DNA from: DASRDR01 sp044867785
GTDB lineage: Bacteria; Methylomirabilota; Methylomirabilia; Rokubacteriales; DASRDR01
Length of the DNA: 64,000 nt
Assembly (NCBI GenBank): GCA_044867785.1
Contig: JBIOVM010000102.1
Span: 1 to 64,000, forward strand
Reading direction: 5' to 3'
Each line of letters begins with the position of its first letter. The first letter of the stretch is position 1. Positions 33,423-41,504 of this stretch are shown here, in pieces. The notes beneath the pieces were generated by a model. That model was given only the letters and a program-made list of their open reading frames with translations, was not told the DNA's origin and searched no databases. Made by a program: the position numbers and the translations under genes.

Positions 33423-33757
33423 GGCCGAGCACGGGCCTCGGGGCCGTCGCCGGGCCGGAGGCGCGCGGCGCGGCGCCGGAGAGCCGTCCGACCGTCGTCG
33501 AGGAGACCGGCACCGACGTCACGGCCGAGCCGCCGTGGATGACGATCCTCTGGAACTGCGACTGCCACACGTTCGAGCAGGTCGCCCGCCAGCTCATGCG
33601 GGCGATCGCGTGCTCGTACGACGAAGGCATGGCGATCGCCGGGCGGGTCCATAACGACGGCAAGGCGGTCGTGCGCGTGGGCGCGAGGAGCGAGTGCGAG
33701 CGGGTCGGGCGGATCCTGGCCGAGATCGGCCTCCGCGTGACCGTGGTCGAGTCCTAG
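33419..33757 (+). CDS. ClpS-like adaptor protein
   Basis: 112 aa from GTG 33419 overlapping the dehydrogenase stop. After a disordered ~35-residue leader the ClpS-like core runs MTILWNCDCHTFEQVARQLMRAI (in parts), SYDEGMAIAGRVHNDGKAVV, and ends RVTVVES. The N-D-D motif that holds N-degrons in ClpS (LLNDDYTPMEF) appears as LWNCDCHTFEQ, with two Cys. It may present substrates to ClpAP/ClpCP, or be a divergent member with a different ligand. No clpA is adjacent. Confidence 0.65.
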   Translation: MRPSTGLGAVAGPEARGAAPESRPTVVEETGTDVTAEPPWMTILWNCDCHTFEQVARQLMRAIACSYDEGMAIAGRVHNDGKAVVRVGARSECERVGRILAEIGLRVTVVES

Positions 33758-34158
33758 GTCGCGAGCCTCCCCGAGCGGGCGGACCCGCGGCCCGCGCCTC
33801 CCGGCGGCTTCTCGTAGCGCACCGTGACCTGCGTCTTGATCCCGCCGCGCACGTTCCAGTCGCCCACGACCTCCAGCCGGCGCGGGGCCAGCGTGCGGAC
33901 CAGGTCGTCGAGGATCCGGTTGGTGACGTCCTCGTGGAAGGCGCCCTCGTCGCGGTAGGACCACATGTAGAGCTTGAGCGATTTCAGCTCGACGAGCCAG
34001 CGGTCGGGGACGTACCGGATCCGGATCGTCGCGAAGTCGGGCTGCCCCGTGATCGGGCAGACGCAGGTGAACTCCGGCACCACGTGGTCGATCTCGTAGT
34101 CGCGGGAGGGGTGGGCGTTCGGCACGCGCTGGAGCGCCTTGGTCGGTTTCGTCGGCAT
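33754..34158 (-). CDS. queF: NADPH-dependent 7-cyano-7-deazaguanine reductase
   Basis: 134 aa, the short YkvM-type unimodular form. FTCVCPITGQPDFA carries the thioimide-forming Cys (C34) and the acid Asp (D41); ELKSLKLYMWSYRDEGAFHED is the conserved NADPH/substrate segment. It reduces preQ0 to preQ1 in queuosine synthesis. No other que gene is nearby. It overlaps the end of the ClpS-like gene tail to tail by 4 bp. Confidence 0.95.
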   Translation of the reverse strand: MPTKPTKALQRVPNAHPSRDYEIDHVVPEFTCVCPITGQPDFATIRIRYVPDRWLVELKSLKLYMWSYRDEGAFHEDVTNRILDDLVRTLAPRRLEVVGDWNVRGGIKTQVTVRYEKPPGGAGRGSARSGRLAT

Positions 34159-34167
34159 CGGGGGCCG

Positions 34168-35424
34168 TCAGTATAGCACTCGGTTCGCCCAGACCGCCGC
34201 CCGGATGGCGTCGACTCCCGGCGCGGGCGGGCGTTCGAGGATCAGCACGAGTCTCCCGCGGCGCTCGACTAGGTAAGCCTCGGTCCCCGCGGTCCAGGCG
34301 AGGAGGGGCCCGTCCGACCGAGGGGCCAGCCCGTGTTTGCCGCCGAGGACTCGGGCGTAGGCGCGGGCGAACTCGGCGGCGCGCTCGACGCCGTCCCACG
34401 CCGTCAACGACATCAGCACGGGAGAGCCGGCCGGGACGTCCCATAGCACGTACCGATCGCCGCGCCAGCCGATCGCCTCGGCGTCCCCCAGGAAGCGGCG
34501 GAGCGCTTCACCCAGGCCGAGCTCGCCCAGTTCGTCCTCGATGACCGGCCGCGAGCCGGCCGGCAGGATGGCCGCGAGGTCCGGCAGCTCGATCGGAAGG
34601 GGATCCTCCCGTCGGTCGAAGTACCGCTCCGGGTGCAGGATCTGCGAGGCGGAGCGAGGTGGGTCGCGGTAGACGTCGGACAGCCCCGCCCACGGATGAC
34701 GCTGCCGGAAGGCGTGGAGGAAGCCGAGGCCGTCGGCGTAGGGGAAGAGGAGCATGCTCCGCACGTAAGCGGGGGCGCGGGTCAGCACCGGCCCGGTCGC
34801 CGACGACCGGATCGCGCGCTGGAGCTCGACGACGTCGGGAAGCCGTCCGAGCTCCCGCCCTTCCTGCCGGAGCCGTAGCTCGTGCTGGAGGGCCACCGCC
34901 TCGCCCTCGACCAGCGCTTGCCGGGCCAGCCCCTCATCGGCGTGGCCCGGCCGCCCGGCGAGGAATCGATCGAGGTTCACGAGCCGGTCCTGGATGACGT
35001 GGACCAGCTCGTGGGCCAGCGCGTCGCGCCGGAGCTCGGGGGTGAGCCAGTTCGCGAGCACCATGCGCTTGCGAACCGGGTCGTAGTAGGCGGCCGCCTG
35101 CTCGGCTAGAAGATCCGCCAGGAAACCGGCGAGGTCGAAATCGGGTGGGACGAGGCGCCAGGCCACGAGCGCCCGGCGCTCGGCCTCCAGGCGAGTCGGG
35201 GAGTACTTCCGGCGGAACTCCTCCACGACGAAACGTCGGCGCTGCTCGCGTGTCTGGATCGCGAGCGGGGGCGCCGGCCCGGGCGGCGGCACGCCGCGGA
35301 TCACCGCCAGCTCGCCCAGGAGGCGCGTCGCCTCCTGGCGAAGCTCGGGCGGCACCAGGGTCTGAGCGGCGGCGACGGTGGCCCCGGCGAGGCCGACGGC
35401 GAGAAGCGCCCGGCCGCTTTTCAC
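34168..35424 (-). CDS. Secreted zinc metallopeptidase-like protein (HELVH)
   Basis: 418 aa from GTG 35424, which overlaps the EamA stop (GTGA). Signal peptide about residues 1-20 (LLAVGLAGATVAAAQ). Zinc motif RDALAHELVHVIQD near residue 145, followed by a glutamate-bearing helix QALVEGEAVALQHE, the gluzincin arrangement. No named family recognised; similar proteins are annotated as hypothetical. Probably periplasmic. The C-terminal part (WDGVERAAEFARAYARVLGG...) resembles a ligand-binding rather than a catalytic domain. Confidence 0.68.
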   Translation of the reverse strand: MKSGRALLAVGLAGATVAAAQTLVPPELRQEATRLLGELAVIRGVPPPGPAPPLAIQTREQRRRFVVEEFRRKYSPTRLEAERRALVAWRLVPPDFDLAGFLADLLAEQAAAYYDPVRKRMVLANWLTPELRRDALAHELVHVIQDRLVNLDRFLAGRPGHADEGLARQALVEGEAVALQHELRLRQEGRELGRLPDVVELQRAIRSSATGPVLTRAPAYVRSMLLFPYADGLGFLHAFRQRHPWAGLSDVYRDPPRSASQILHPERYFDRREDPLPIELPDLAAILPAGSRPVIEDELGELGLGEALRRFLGDAEAIGWRGDRYVLWDVPAGSPVLMSLTAWDGVERAAEFARAYARVLGGKHGLAPRSDGPLLAWTAGTEAYLVERRGRLVLILERPPAPGVDAIRAAVWANRVLY

Positions 35425-36377
35425 GAGGAGACTCGCCGGACCGGCCGGGGCGCGGCGCCGGCAGCCGGGACGGGCGCGCCGAGCAAGGTGGCCGCCGCCA
35501 CGCCGGCCGCCACCAGGGACGTGGATGCGGCCAGGCGCCAGCCGATCGGCTCGCCGATGACGAGGGCGGTGGCGAGCACGCCGAAGAGCGGCGTTGTGAG
35601 CGAGAACGCGGCGAGGGCGCTCGGCCGGTAGGTCTTGAGCAGCCACATGTTCGCGATGAAGTTGAATCCCGCGATGATGACGCCCTGGTAGAAGAGCGAT
35701 CCGGCGAGCCGCCAGGTCACCACGGTCGGCTGCGACTCGATCGCCCACGAGAGGAGCAGGAAGGCCGGCGTCCCGACGACGACCTGGGCGAGGAGTGGCT
35801 TGAGCGGATGGATCCGCTGGAGCTGCCGGTTCAGCACCACCTGACGGAGCGCGAGGAGGATCGCGCTCACGGAGAGCGTCACGTCGCCCAGCAGGATCGT
35901 GGAGCCGGGCTCGAGCGGCGCGAGGAGCTGGTCGGCGAACAGCGCGAGGACGCCGGCGAAGCCGAGGAGGACGCCTCCGAGCTTGGCGGTCGTCAGCCGG
36001 TCGCCGGGCACCAGCAGATGGGCGAGCAGGACGATGTAGACGGGGTAGGCGTTCAGGAGCACGGCGGCGTGGCCGGCCGTCGACAGCCACACGCCGACGT
36101 TCAGGAGCCCGAGCTGGACGGCGAACAGGATGCCGAGGCCGAGGAGCGGAAGCGCCTCGTCCGGATCTAGCCGGAACGGCGCCCGGGTCCACAGGCCCCA
36201 GGCCACGACGCACGCGCCGCCGATCGCGAAACGGAGCGCCGCCAGCATGAGCGGCGGCGAGTCGGCGACGCCGATCTTGACCGCCACGGTGTTGGCGCCC
36301 CACAGCGCGGAGAGGAGCAACACCATGACGACGGCGCCTGCATCGAGCTCTCGATGACCTCCGCTCGGCGGCGGCAT
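35421..36377 (-). CDS. EamA/DMT-superfamily permease
   Basis: 318 aa, ten hydrophobic segments in two EamA repeats: MVLLLSALWGANTVAVKIG... and LLGDVTLSVSAILLALRQVVLNRQL. Start ATG 36377 lies 4 nt after the predicted transcription start; an ATG at 36326 immediately before the first membrane helix is the alternative. Such proteins export amino acids, purines or other metabolites; the substrate is not predictable. Coupled to the metallopeptidase gene. Confidence 0.84.
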   Translation of the reverse strand: MPPPSGGHRELDAGAVVMVLLLSALWGANTVAVKIGVADSPPLMLAALRFAIGGACVVAWGLWTRAPFRLDPDEALPLLGLGILFAVQLGLLNVGVWLSTAGHAAVLLNAYPVYIVLLAHLLVPGDRLTTAKLGGVLLGFAGVLALFADQLLAPLEPGSTILLGDVTLSVSAILLALRQVVLNRQLQRIHPLKPLLAQVVVGTPAFLLLSWAIESQPTVVTWRLAGSLFYQGVIIAGFNFIANMWLLKTYRPSALAAFSLTTPLFGVLATALVIGEPIGWRLAASTSLVAAGVAAATLLGAPVPAAGAAPRPVRRVSS

Positions 36378-36387
36378 GCGCCAAAGC

Positions 36388-36397
36388 AGTGTACACT
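36388..36397. promoter_or_regulatory. Palindromic bidirectional -10 element (AGTGTACACT)
   Basis: A 10-bp perfect palindrome in the 28-bp gap between two divergent start codons. It contains TACACT on both strands: plus 36392-36397, 8 nt before the ychF GTG; minus 36393-36388, 10 nt before the EamA ATG. Both transcripts would be nearly leaderless. Confidence 0.5.
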
Positions 36398-36405
36398 CGG
36401 TCGTC

Positions 36406-37467
36406 GTGAGACTCGGCATTATCGGGTTCCCCGGCAGCGGAAAGACCACGCTCTTCAACCTCCTGACCGGGGCCGCCGCCCAGCCGGCCGGGCGCGGGCG
36501 CATGAACGTCGGCATGGCCCGTGTTCCCGACGACCGGGTGACGCGCCTGGCGGCGCTGTTCCGGCCCGAACGGACGGTGTACGCGAGCGTCGAGGTCGTG
36601 GACCTCGCGGGGTTCGATCGCGGGGAGCGAGCGACGCTGGACCTCGGCGATCTGCGCCAGGCCGACGCGCTGCTCCACGTGGTGCGCGCCTTCGACTCGC
36701 CGGTCCTCGGTTCCGCGCCGCCACCCGCGCGGGAGATGCAGGCGCTCGAGGAGGAGCTGGTCCTCGCCGACCTGGAGGTCGTCGAGCGGCGCCTCCAGAA
36801 GCTGGGCCCCGGGCTCAAGCGCAAGCCCACGGACGCCGAGGTGCGCGAGGAGGCGCTGCTGGCACGGATCCGGGGACCGCTCGAGGACGGCGTGGCCCTC
36901 CGCGCGCAGGGACTCTCGGTCGAGGAGAGCCGGACCCTCAAGGGATTCCAGTTCCTGTCGCTGAAGCCGATCCTCCACTGCTTGAATCTCGCCGAGGACG
37001 ACGTGCCGCGCCGGGAGGCGCGCCTGGCGGATTTGGACGAGATCGGCAAGCGCCCGGGCACGTCGCTCGGCTGGATCTCCGCGGCGGTGGAGGCCGAGGT
37101 GGCGGCGCTCGCTCCGGAGGAGCAGCGGGCGTTTCTCGACGCGCTGGGGCTCCCCGAGCCCGCCCTCCACCGGGTGATCCGGGACGCCTACGCGCTCCTG
37201 GGGCTCGCCAGCTTCTTCACGGTGGGCGAGGACGAGGTGCGCGCCTGGACGATCACGGCCGGGGCGACCGCTCTCGAGGCCGCCGGCGCCGTCCACTCGG
37301 ACATCGCGCGAGGCTTCATCCGCGCGGAGGTCATCGGCTGGGCCGAGCTTCTCGAGGCGGGCTCCCTCGCCGACGCGCGAAAGCGCGCCCTGCTGCGGCT
37401 CGAGGGGAAGGACTATCCCGTGCAGGACGGCGAGATCTGCCACTTCCGCTTCAACGTCGGCCGCTGA
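36406..37467 (+). CDS. ychF: YchF/OLA1-family P-loop NTPase
   Basis: 353 aa from GTG 36406. G1 loop GFPGSGKTT (7-15), G3 DLAGF, the modified G4 NLAEDD typical of YchF's adenine-preferring site, and a C-terminal TGS domain: FFTVGEDEVRAWTI, GAVHSDIARGFIRAEVI, YPVQDGEICHFRFNVG. The segment after G3 (DRGERATLDLGDL) is shorter and different from the usual KGASxGEGLGNxFL, so this is a divergent member. It associates with ribosomes and stress responses in other bacteria. Confidence 0.88.
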   Translation: MRLGIIGFPGSGKTTLFNLLTGAAAQPAGRGRMNVGMARVPDDRVTRLAALFRPERTVYASVEVVDLAGFDRGERATLDLGDLRQADALLHVVRAFDSPVLGSAPPPAREMQALEEELVLADLEVVERRLQKLGPGLKRKPTDAEVREEALLARIRGPLEDGVALRAQGLSVEESRTLKGFQFLSLKPILHCLNLAEDDVPRREARLADLDEIGKRPGTSLGWISAAVEAEVAALAPEEQRAFLDALGLPEPALHRVIRDAYALLGLASFFTVGEDEVRAWTITAGATALEAAGAVHSDIARGFIRAEVIGWAELLEAGSLADARKRALLRLEGKDYPVQDGEICHFRFNVGR

Positions 37468-37486
37468 GCCGCGGCCGCGCGCGGCG

Positions 37487-39349
37487 CTACGTCTTCGGGA
37501 AGTTCATCGCCTCCACGAAGAGATCCTGGAAATCGGGATGGGTCGCCAACGATAGATGCTCGATGGAGCGCGCGAGCCGCTCGGCGCGGGCGCGCTCCGG
37601 CTCCGACACCAGGGCGAGCTGCGCCCCCAGCGCGGCCGCGTTGCCCACGTAGCGGATGCGCTCGGACGGCACCGCCGGAATGAGCCCGATCCGGACGGCG
37701 CTCCGGATCGAGAGGTAGTTGCCGAAGCCGCCGGCCAGCATCAGCTCGGCGAGCGCGTCGTCCGGAACGCCGAGGACGCGCTGGAGCATCCGGATGCCCC
37801 CGCCGATGGCGCCCTTGGCGAGCTGGATCTGTCTGACGTCGTCCTGCGTGAGGACGATCTCCCCGCCGCCGGCGGACTCGCCGCCCGGTACCAGGACCAG
37901 AGCACGCTCCTCGCCGCGCTGGACGATCCGCCGCGCGAAGGGCGCCGGCAGCCGATCGCGCCGCTCGACCTGGATGAGGCCCGTCCAGTCGACGAGGCCG
38001 GCATCCAGGGACACGGCGACCGCGTCGATCAGCCCGGAGCCGCAGATGCCCTGGGCCGGGCCTTCGCCTATCACGTGGAAGCGCAGGTCACCTTCCTCGA
38101 TCCAGACACGGTCGATGGCGCCGGCGGCGCCGCGCATCCCGTGGCGGATCTGCGCGCCCTCCAGCGCGGGTCCGGCCGGTGCCGAGCAGGCTATGAGGCG
38201 CTCTCGGGTCCCCATCACCACCTCGCCGTTGGTTCCGATGTCGACGACGGCGCGCATGACGGCGCTCTCGTCCAGGCGGGTGGCCAGCGCCGCGCCGACC
38301 GCATCCGCGCCGACGAAGCCGGCGACGATCGGCAGAAGGCAGACCCGCGCCTCGGGATTCACCTTGAGGTGGAGCGTCCGCGCGGGGAGCACGAGCGGGT
38401 GCCGCAGGACGGCGGAGTAGGGCGACAGCCCTACGTACGTCGGATCGATGCCCAAGAGGACGTGGTGCATGCAGGTGTTCCCGACGACCGTCATCTTGTA
38501 GATCCACTGTGGAAGGACACCGGTGCGCTCGAGCAGGCCGTCGATCTGCTGGTTCAGCAGGCCGATGACCCGGCTCTGCAGCTTCCGGAGATTCGACGGA
38601 TTCCACTGGGCGAACGCGATCCGCGACATGAGGTCGCCGCCGAAGGTCGCCTGCGGATTCAGACTCGACACCGAGGCCATCACCTCGCCGGAGGCGAGCT
38701 CGAGGAGGGTCGTGACCACGCTCGTCGTGCCGACGTCCACCGCGATGCCGAACGCCATGGCGGTGGTGTCTCCGCGCTCGACGGCGATCGGGCTCTCCCG
38801 GAACGTCACCACCGTGACTTCCGACTTGGCTTCACGGAGGGTTGCCGGCAGCGTCCGGACGACGTCGAGGGGGACGTCGCCCGGGGCAATGCCCGCCGCC
38901 AGGGCGAGCTGCTCGAGATCGGACGTCTGGTGGTGCTCCTCCTGCGGCAGGTCGACCCGCACGAGACGCTTCGAGATCCCGGAGTCCATGGCGACCCGGG
39001 CGTGCATGACGGCGTCCTTCTCGACCCCGAGGATCTGGAACGCCCGCTCATCCAGCGGCGGCGCGACCTGCGCGGCGAGCGGCTCGGTCACGGACAGCTG
39101 GCAGGCAAGCCGGTATCCCTCGCGCACGAGATCGTCGCCCAGCTGGAGCTGGTCGTTGATCGTCGCCGGAGGCGCGACGCCCGCCACGATCTTCACGCGG
39201 CAGGACGTGCACCGTCCCCGGCCCCCGCAGGTCGCGGTGATGTCGACGCCCTGGGCGTGGGCTGCGCGAAGGAGGACGCTGCCGGGATCGACCCGGACGG
39301 TCCGGCCCTCGGGGAGGATCGTGACCGGGACGGCTGGCACGGAAGACAT
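37487..39349 (-). CDS. Corrinoid-protein reductive activator (2Fe-2S ferredoxin + ASKHA, RACo/DUF4445 type)
   Basis: 620 aa. N-terminal plant-type ferredoxin domain with CGGRGRCTSC and a following Cys (residues ~10-95), a linker, then an actin-like ATPase region: AVDVGTTSVVTTLLEL, VVGNTCMHHVLLGIDP, DIGTNGEVVMG, AGPALEGAQIRHGM, GICGSGLIDAVA and MLAGGFGNYLS. These enzymes use ATP to drive one-electron reduction of inactive Co(II) corrinoids in methyltransferases. No corrinoid protein or methyltransferase lies in the window. ATG 39349; divergent from the Smr gene. Confidence 0.88.
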   Translation of the reverse strand: MSSVPAVPVTILPEGRTVRVDPGSVLLRAAHAQGVDITATCGGRGRCTSCRVKIVAGVAPPATINDQLQLGDDLVREGYRLACQLSVTEPLAAQVAPPLDERAFQILGVEKDAVMHARVAMDSGISKRLVRVDLPQEEHHQTSDLEQLALAAGIAPGDVPLDVVRTLPATLREAKSEVTVVTFRESPIAVERGDTTAMAFGIAVDVGTTSVVTTLLELASGEVMASVSSLNPQATFGGDLMSRIAFAQWNPSNLRKLQSRVIGLLNQQIDGLLERTGVLPQWIYKMTVVGNTCMHHVLLGIDPTYVGLSPYSAVLRHPLVLPARTLHLKVNPEARVCLLPIVAGFVGADAVGAALATRLDESAVMRAVVDIGTNGEVVMGTRERLIACSAPAGPALEGAQIRHGMRGAAGAIDRVWIEEGDLRFHVIGEGPAQGICGSGLIDAVAVSLDAGLVDWTGLIQVERRDRLPAPFARRIVQRGEERALVLVPGGESAGGGEIVLTQDDVRQIQLAKGAIGGGIRMLQRVLGVPDDALAELMLAGGFGNYLSIRSAVRIGLIPAVPSERIRYVGNAAALGAQLALVSEPERARAERLARSIEHLSLATHPDFQDLFVEAMNFPKT

Positions 39350-39450
39350 TCTAGACGATCAGCCCTCGCCGACCGAATCGCTCGAACACGCGTGAACGGG
39401 TCCCGCTTCGTCGCGAAGCGAGCGCGGCCAGCCCCGGTGAGACCGGCGCG

Positions 39451-39469
39451 CGACGCTATAGTAGCGTCG
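39451..39469. promoter_or_regulatory. 8-bp inverted repeat over the -10 and start codon of the Smr gene
   Basis: Arms CGACGCTA (39451-39458) and TAGCGTCG (39462-39469) around TAG, with TATAGT (39457-39462) embedded as the -10. The predicted +1 falls on the G of the GTG start at 39469, so the mRNA would be leaderless. The position suits an operator that blocks RNA polymerase; because it is symmetric, leftward transcription could also begin here. Confidence 0.5.
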
Positions 39470-40074
39470 TGGGACAGTCGCGCGCGATCGGGGGCCGCCT
39501 CGTCGCGGTGCGCGTGAGCCGCCTCGGCGCGGCGATCCCCGGGCCAACACGCCTCGAGCCCGGACACCTGGCCTTCGGGCTCGTGCTGGACGGCGTGCCG
39601 GTCGGGGACCTCCCCACCGGCGCGCGACTCCGCATCGGTCACGACGCGATCGTCGAGGTGGAGTCGACCGGGCCCGGGCCGCGATCGGAGGATTCGGTCG
39701 GCGGCGTCATGGAGATCGGCGAAGCGCAGGTGCGACCCGCGACGGTCCTGGAGGGCGGGCTGGTGGAGCCCGGCGCCGCCGTCACGCTCGAAGCGGTGGC
39801 TCTGCCGGTGACGGACGCGCTCGATCTGCACAGCTTCCGGCCCGAGGACGTGCCCGCGGTGGTGGCCGAGTACCTGGAGGAGGCGCGGCGAGGCGGCATC
39901 CTCGAGGTGCGGATCGTTCACGGACGCGGGCGTGGGGTCCAGCGCGCCGTCGTGCGGCGTCTGCTGGCCGGCGCGCCCGGGGTCACCGAGTTCGCCGACG
40001 CCTCTCCTGATCGCGGCGGATGGGGCGCGACGCTCGTGCGCCTCAGGCCGCTGGAGCGAGCAGACGGCCGGTGA
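39469..40074 (+). CDS. Smr-domain protein with an N-terminal beta-domain (MOSC-like?)
   Basis: 201 aa from GTG 39469. The C-terminal half is a clear Smr domain: DLHSFRPEDVPAVVAEYL, VRIVHGRGRGVQRAVVRRLL and GWGATLVRL; this domain nicks or binds branched nucleic acids and RNA. The N-terminal half (GHLAFGLVLDGVPVGDLPTGARLRIGHDAIVEVES) recalls the latter part of MOSC domains, but lacks an obvious Cys, so that match is weak. Stop overlapped by the next GTG. Confidence 0.68.
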   Translation: MGQSRAIGGRLVAVRVSRLGAAIPGPTRLEPGHLAFGLVLDGVPVGDLPTGARLRIGHDAIVEVESTGPGPRSEDSVGGVMEIGEAQVRPATVLEGGLVEPGAAVTLEAVALPVTDALDLHSFRPEDVPAVVAEYLEEARRGGILEVRIVHGRGRGVQRAVVRRLLAGAPGVTEFADASPDRGGWGATLVRLRPLERADGR

Positions 40075-41489
40075 GAGTCCTGGCGACCACGCTCGTCCTG
40101 AGCGGCGTCTTGGGCGCGAGCGCGCTCGATCTCGCGCTGGGCGCTCTCTGGGTGGCTGCGCTCGTGGGCGTCCTGCTGCTTCGGCGGCGGATCGGCCTGG
40201 CGGCGCCGCTCGTGCTCCTGACGAGCGCGGGCCTGATCGCGTGGGGCACGCAGCTCGGCTGGTTCTCGCGTCCCGCGCCGGCGCCCTACGAGCGGGGTTG
40301 GCTCCCGGACTGGCGCCCCGTCCGCTCCGACCCCGTCGCGGCGGATGACCCGCGCGTCGGGGCGGCGCGCGATCGATTGCGGGCTCTTCGCCGGGACGAG
40401 CTGCGTCTGACGGGCGCCGAGCTCGAGCAGCGCGCCGGCGCCGTCATCGCGCTCGGCCGCCGCCTCGATCCCGTACGGGAAGAGGCGCCGCGCGAAGTCG
40501 CCGCCATCGAGGCCGCCGTGCGACGCCTCGTGCGGACACTGGCGGCGCCGGAGTTCCGGAACCTGGAGGCACGACGAGCGGCGGGGGCGGCGCATCTCGC
40601 CGAGCTCGACCGACGCCTCGGCGCCCTTCGGGAGGCGAGCGAGGCGGCAGAAGTGCTCCGGGCGGCGGACCCGACGACGATCGCCCACGTCTCGCTGCGG
40701 CCCGTGCGCGAGGATCTCGCGGCCGCCGACGCGGCGACCGCGGCGCTCCTGCGCGCCTTGGGCGGCGGTGTGCCGGCGGCGACGGTCACGGCGACCGCCC
40801 GATATCAGGAGGGGCGGGGAGAGGTCGATTGGGAAGTCCATCATGCCGTAGGAGGCGGCTCCGGCCTGCGGCTCGTCCGGATCGAGACGCGCGCCTTTCG
40901 CAGCGCGGGGCGCGCTGGCCAGCCGCTCGGTCTCTCGTACGCCGTGGGGGACGATACGCCGCGCCCGCTGCCGTCCGGCGACTGGCTGGATCTCGGGCCG
41001 GCGTCGCGGAGCGTCTCGATCGTCGCCGCCTGGGCCGAGCCCGCCGTGCGAGTGGCGATCCGATCGGCGCTCCGGCCGCTCGCGTTCGAGCGTCTGGAGA
41101 TCGCGCTCTCCTCGGCGCCCGACGACGCGCTCGTGACGGTCGCTCTCGACCGTCACCCCGGGATCGAGATGCCGCTTGCCGTGCTTCTCTCGGCGGCGTC
41201 GCTCGCCGAGGTCACCGTGCCGCGCCACGCGCTCTTTTTTGCGAGCGGGGCCGGCGCCGCCGCTTCGGAGCCCGACGGCGAGAGTTGGATTCCGGCCGAC
41301 GGGGCCACCGGGCCGATCCGGCTGGACCTCGTCCCCAGGACCTTGCTGCTGCGCAATCAGGCCCTCGCGCGGCTCCGGGAGTATCTCTACCGGCCGAATC
41401 CGCTGACGTTGGCGGTGATCGTCGGCGTGGCCGCACTGACCCTCATGCTCGTGGGCCGTCGCCGGCCGGCACCCCCCGTGACCAGGTGA
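40071..41489 (+). CDS. Membrane-anchored coiled-coil protein of unknown function
   Basis: 472 aa from GTG 40071 (GTGA overlap with the Smr gene). Two N-terminal hydrophobic helices (about residues 4-25 and 30-62), a long Ala/Arg/Glu-rich helical region (~100-235) likely forming coiled coil, a beta-rich region (~240-390), and one C-terminal membrane helix (LTLAVIVGVAALTLMLVG) followed by a basic tail. No family recognised. Co-transcription with the Smr gene suggests a shared process; nothing more can be said. Confidence 0.6.
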   Translation: MRVLATTLVLSGVLGASALDLALGALWVAALVGVLLLRRRIGLAAPLVLLTSAGLIAWGTQLGWFSRPAPAPYERGWLPDWRPVRSDPVAADDPRVGAARDRLRALRRDELRLTGAELEQRAGAVIALGRRLDPVREEAPREVAAIEAAVRRLVRTLAAPEFRNLEARRAAGAAHLAELDRRLGALREASEAAEVLRAADPTTIAHVSLRPVREDLAAADAATAALLRALGGGVPAATVTATARYQEGRGEVDWEVHHAVGGGSGLRLVRIETRAFRSAGRAGQPLGLSYAVGDDTPRPLPSGDWLDLGPASRSVSIVAAWAEPAVRVAIRSALRPLAFERLEIALSSAPDDALVTVALDRHPGIEMPLAVLLSAASLAEVTVPRHALFFASGAGAAASEPDGESWIPADGATGPIRLDLVPRTLLLRNQALARLREYLYRPNPLTLAVIVGVAALTLMLVGRRRPAPPVTR

Positions 41490-41504
41490 GAGGAGATCGA
41501 GAGG

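Noticed and set aside
35425..37443. Extension of the metallopeptidase frame to over 1000 codons
   Set aside because: The first ~670 codons are antisense or out-of-frame readings of ychF and the EamA gene; the true start is the GTG coupled to the EamA stop.
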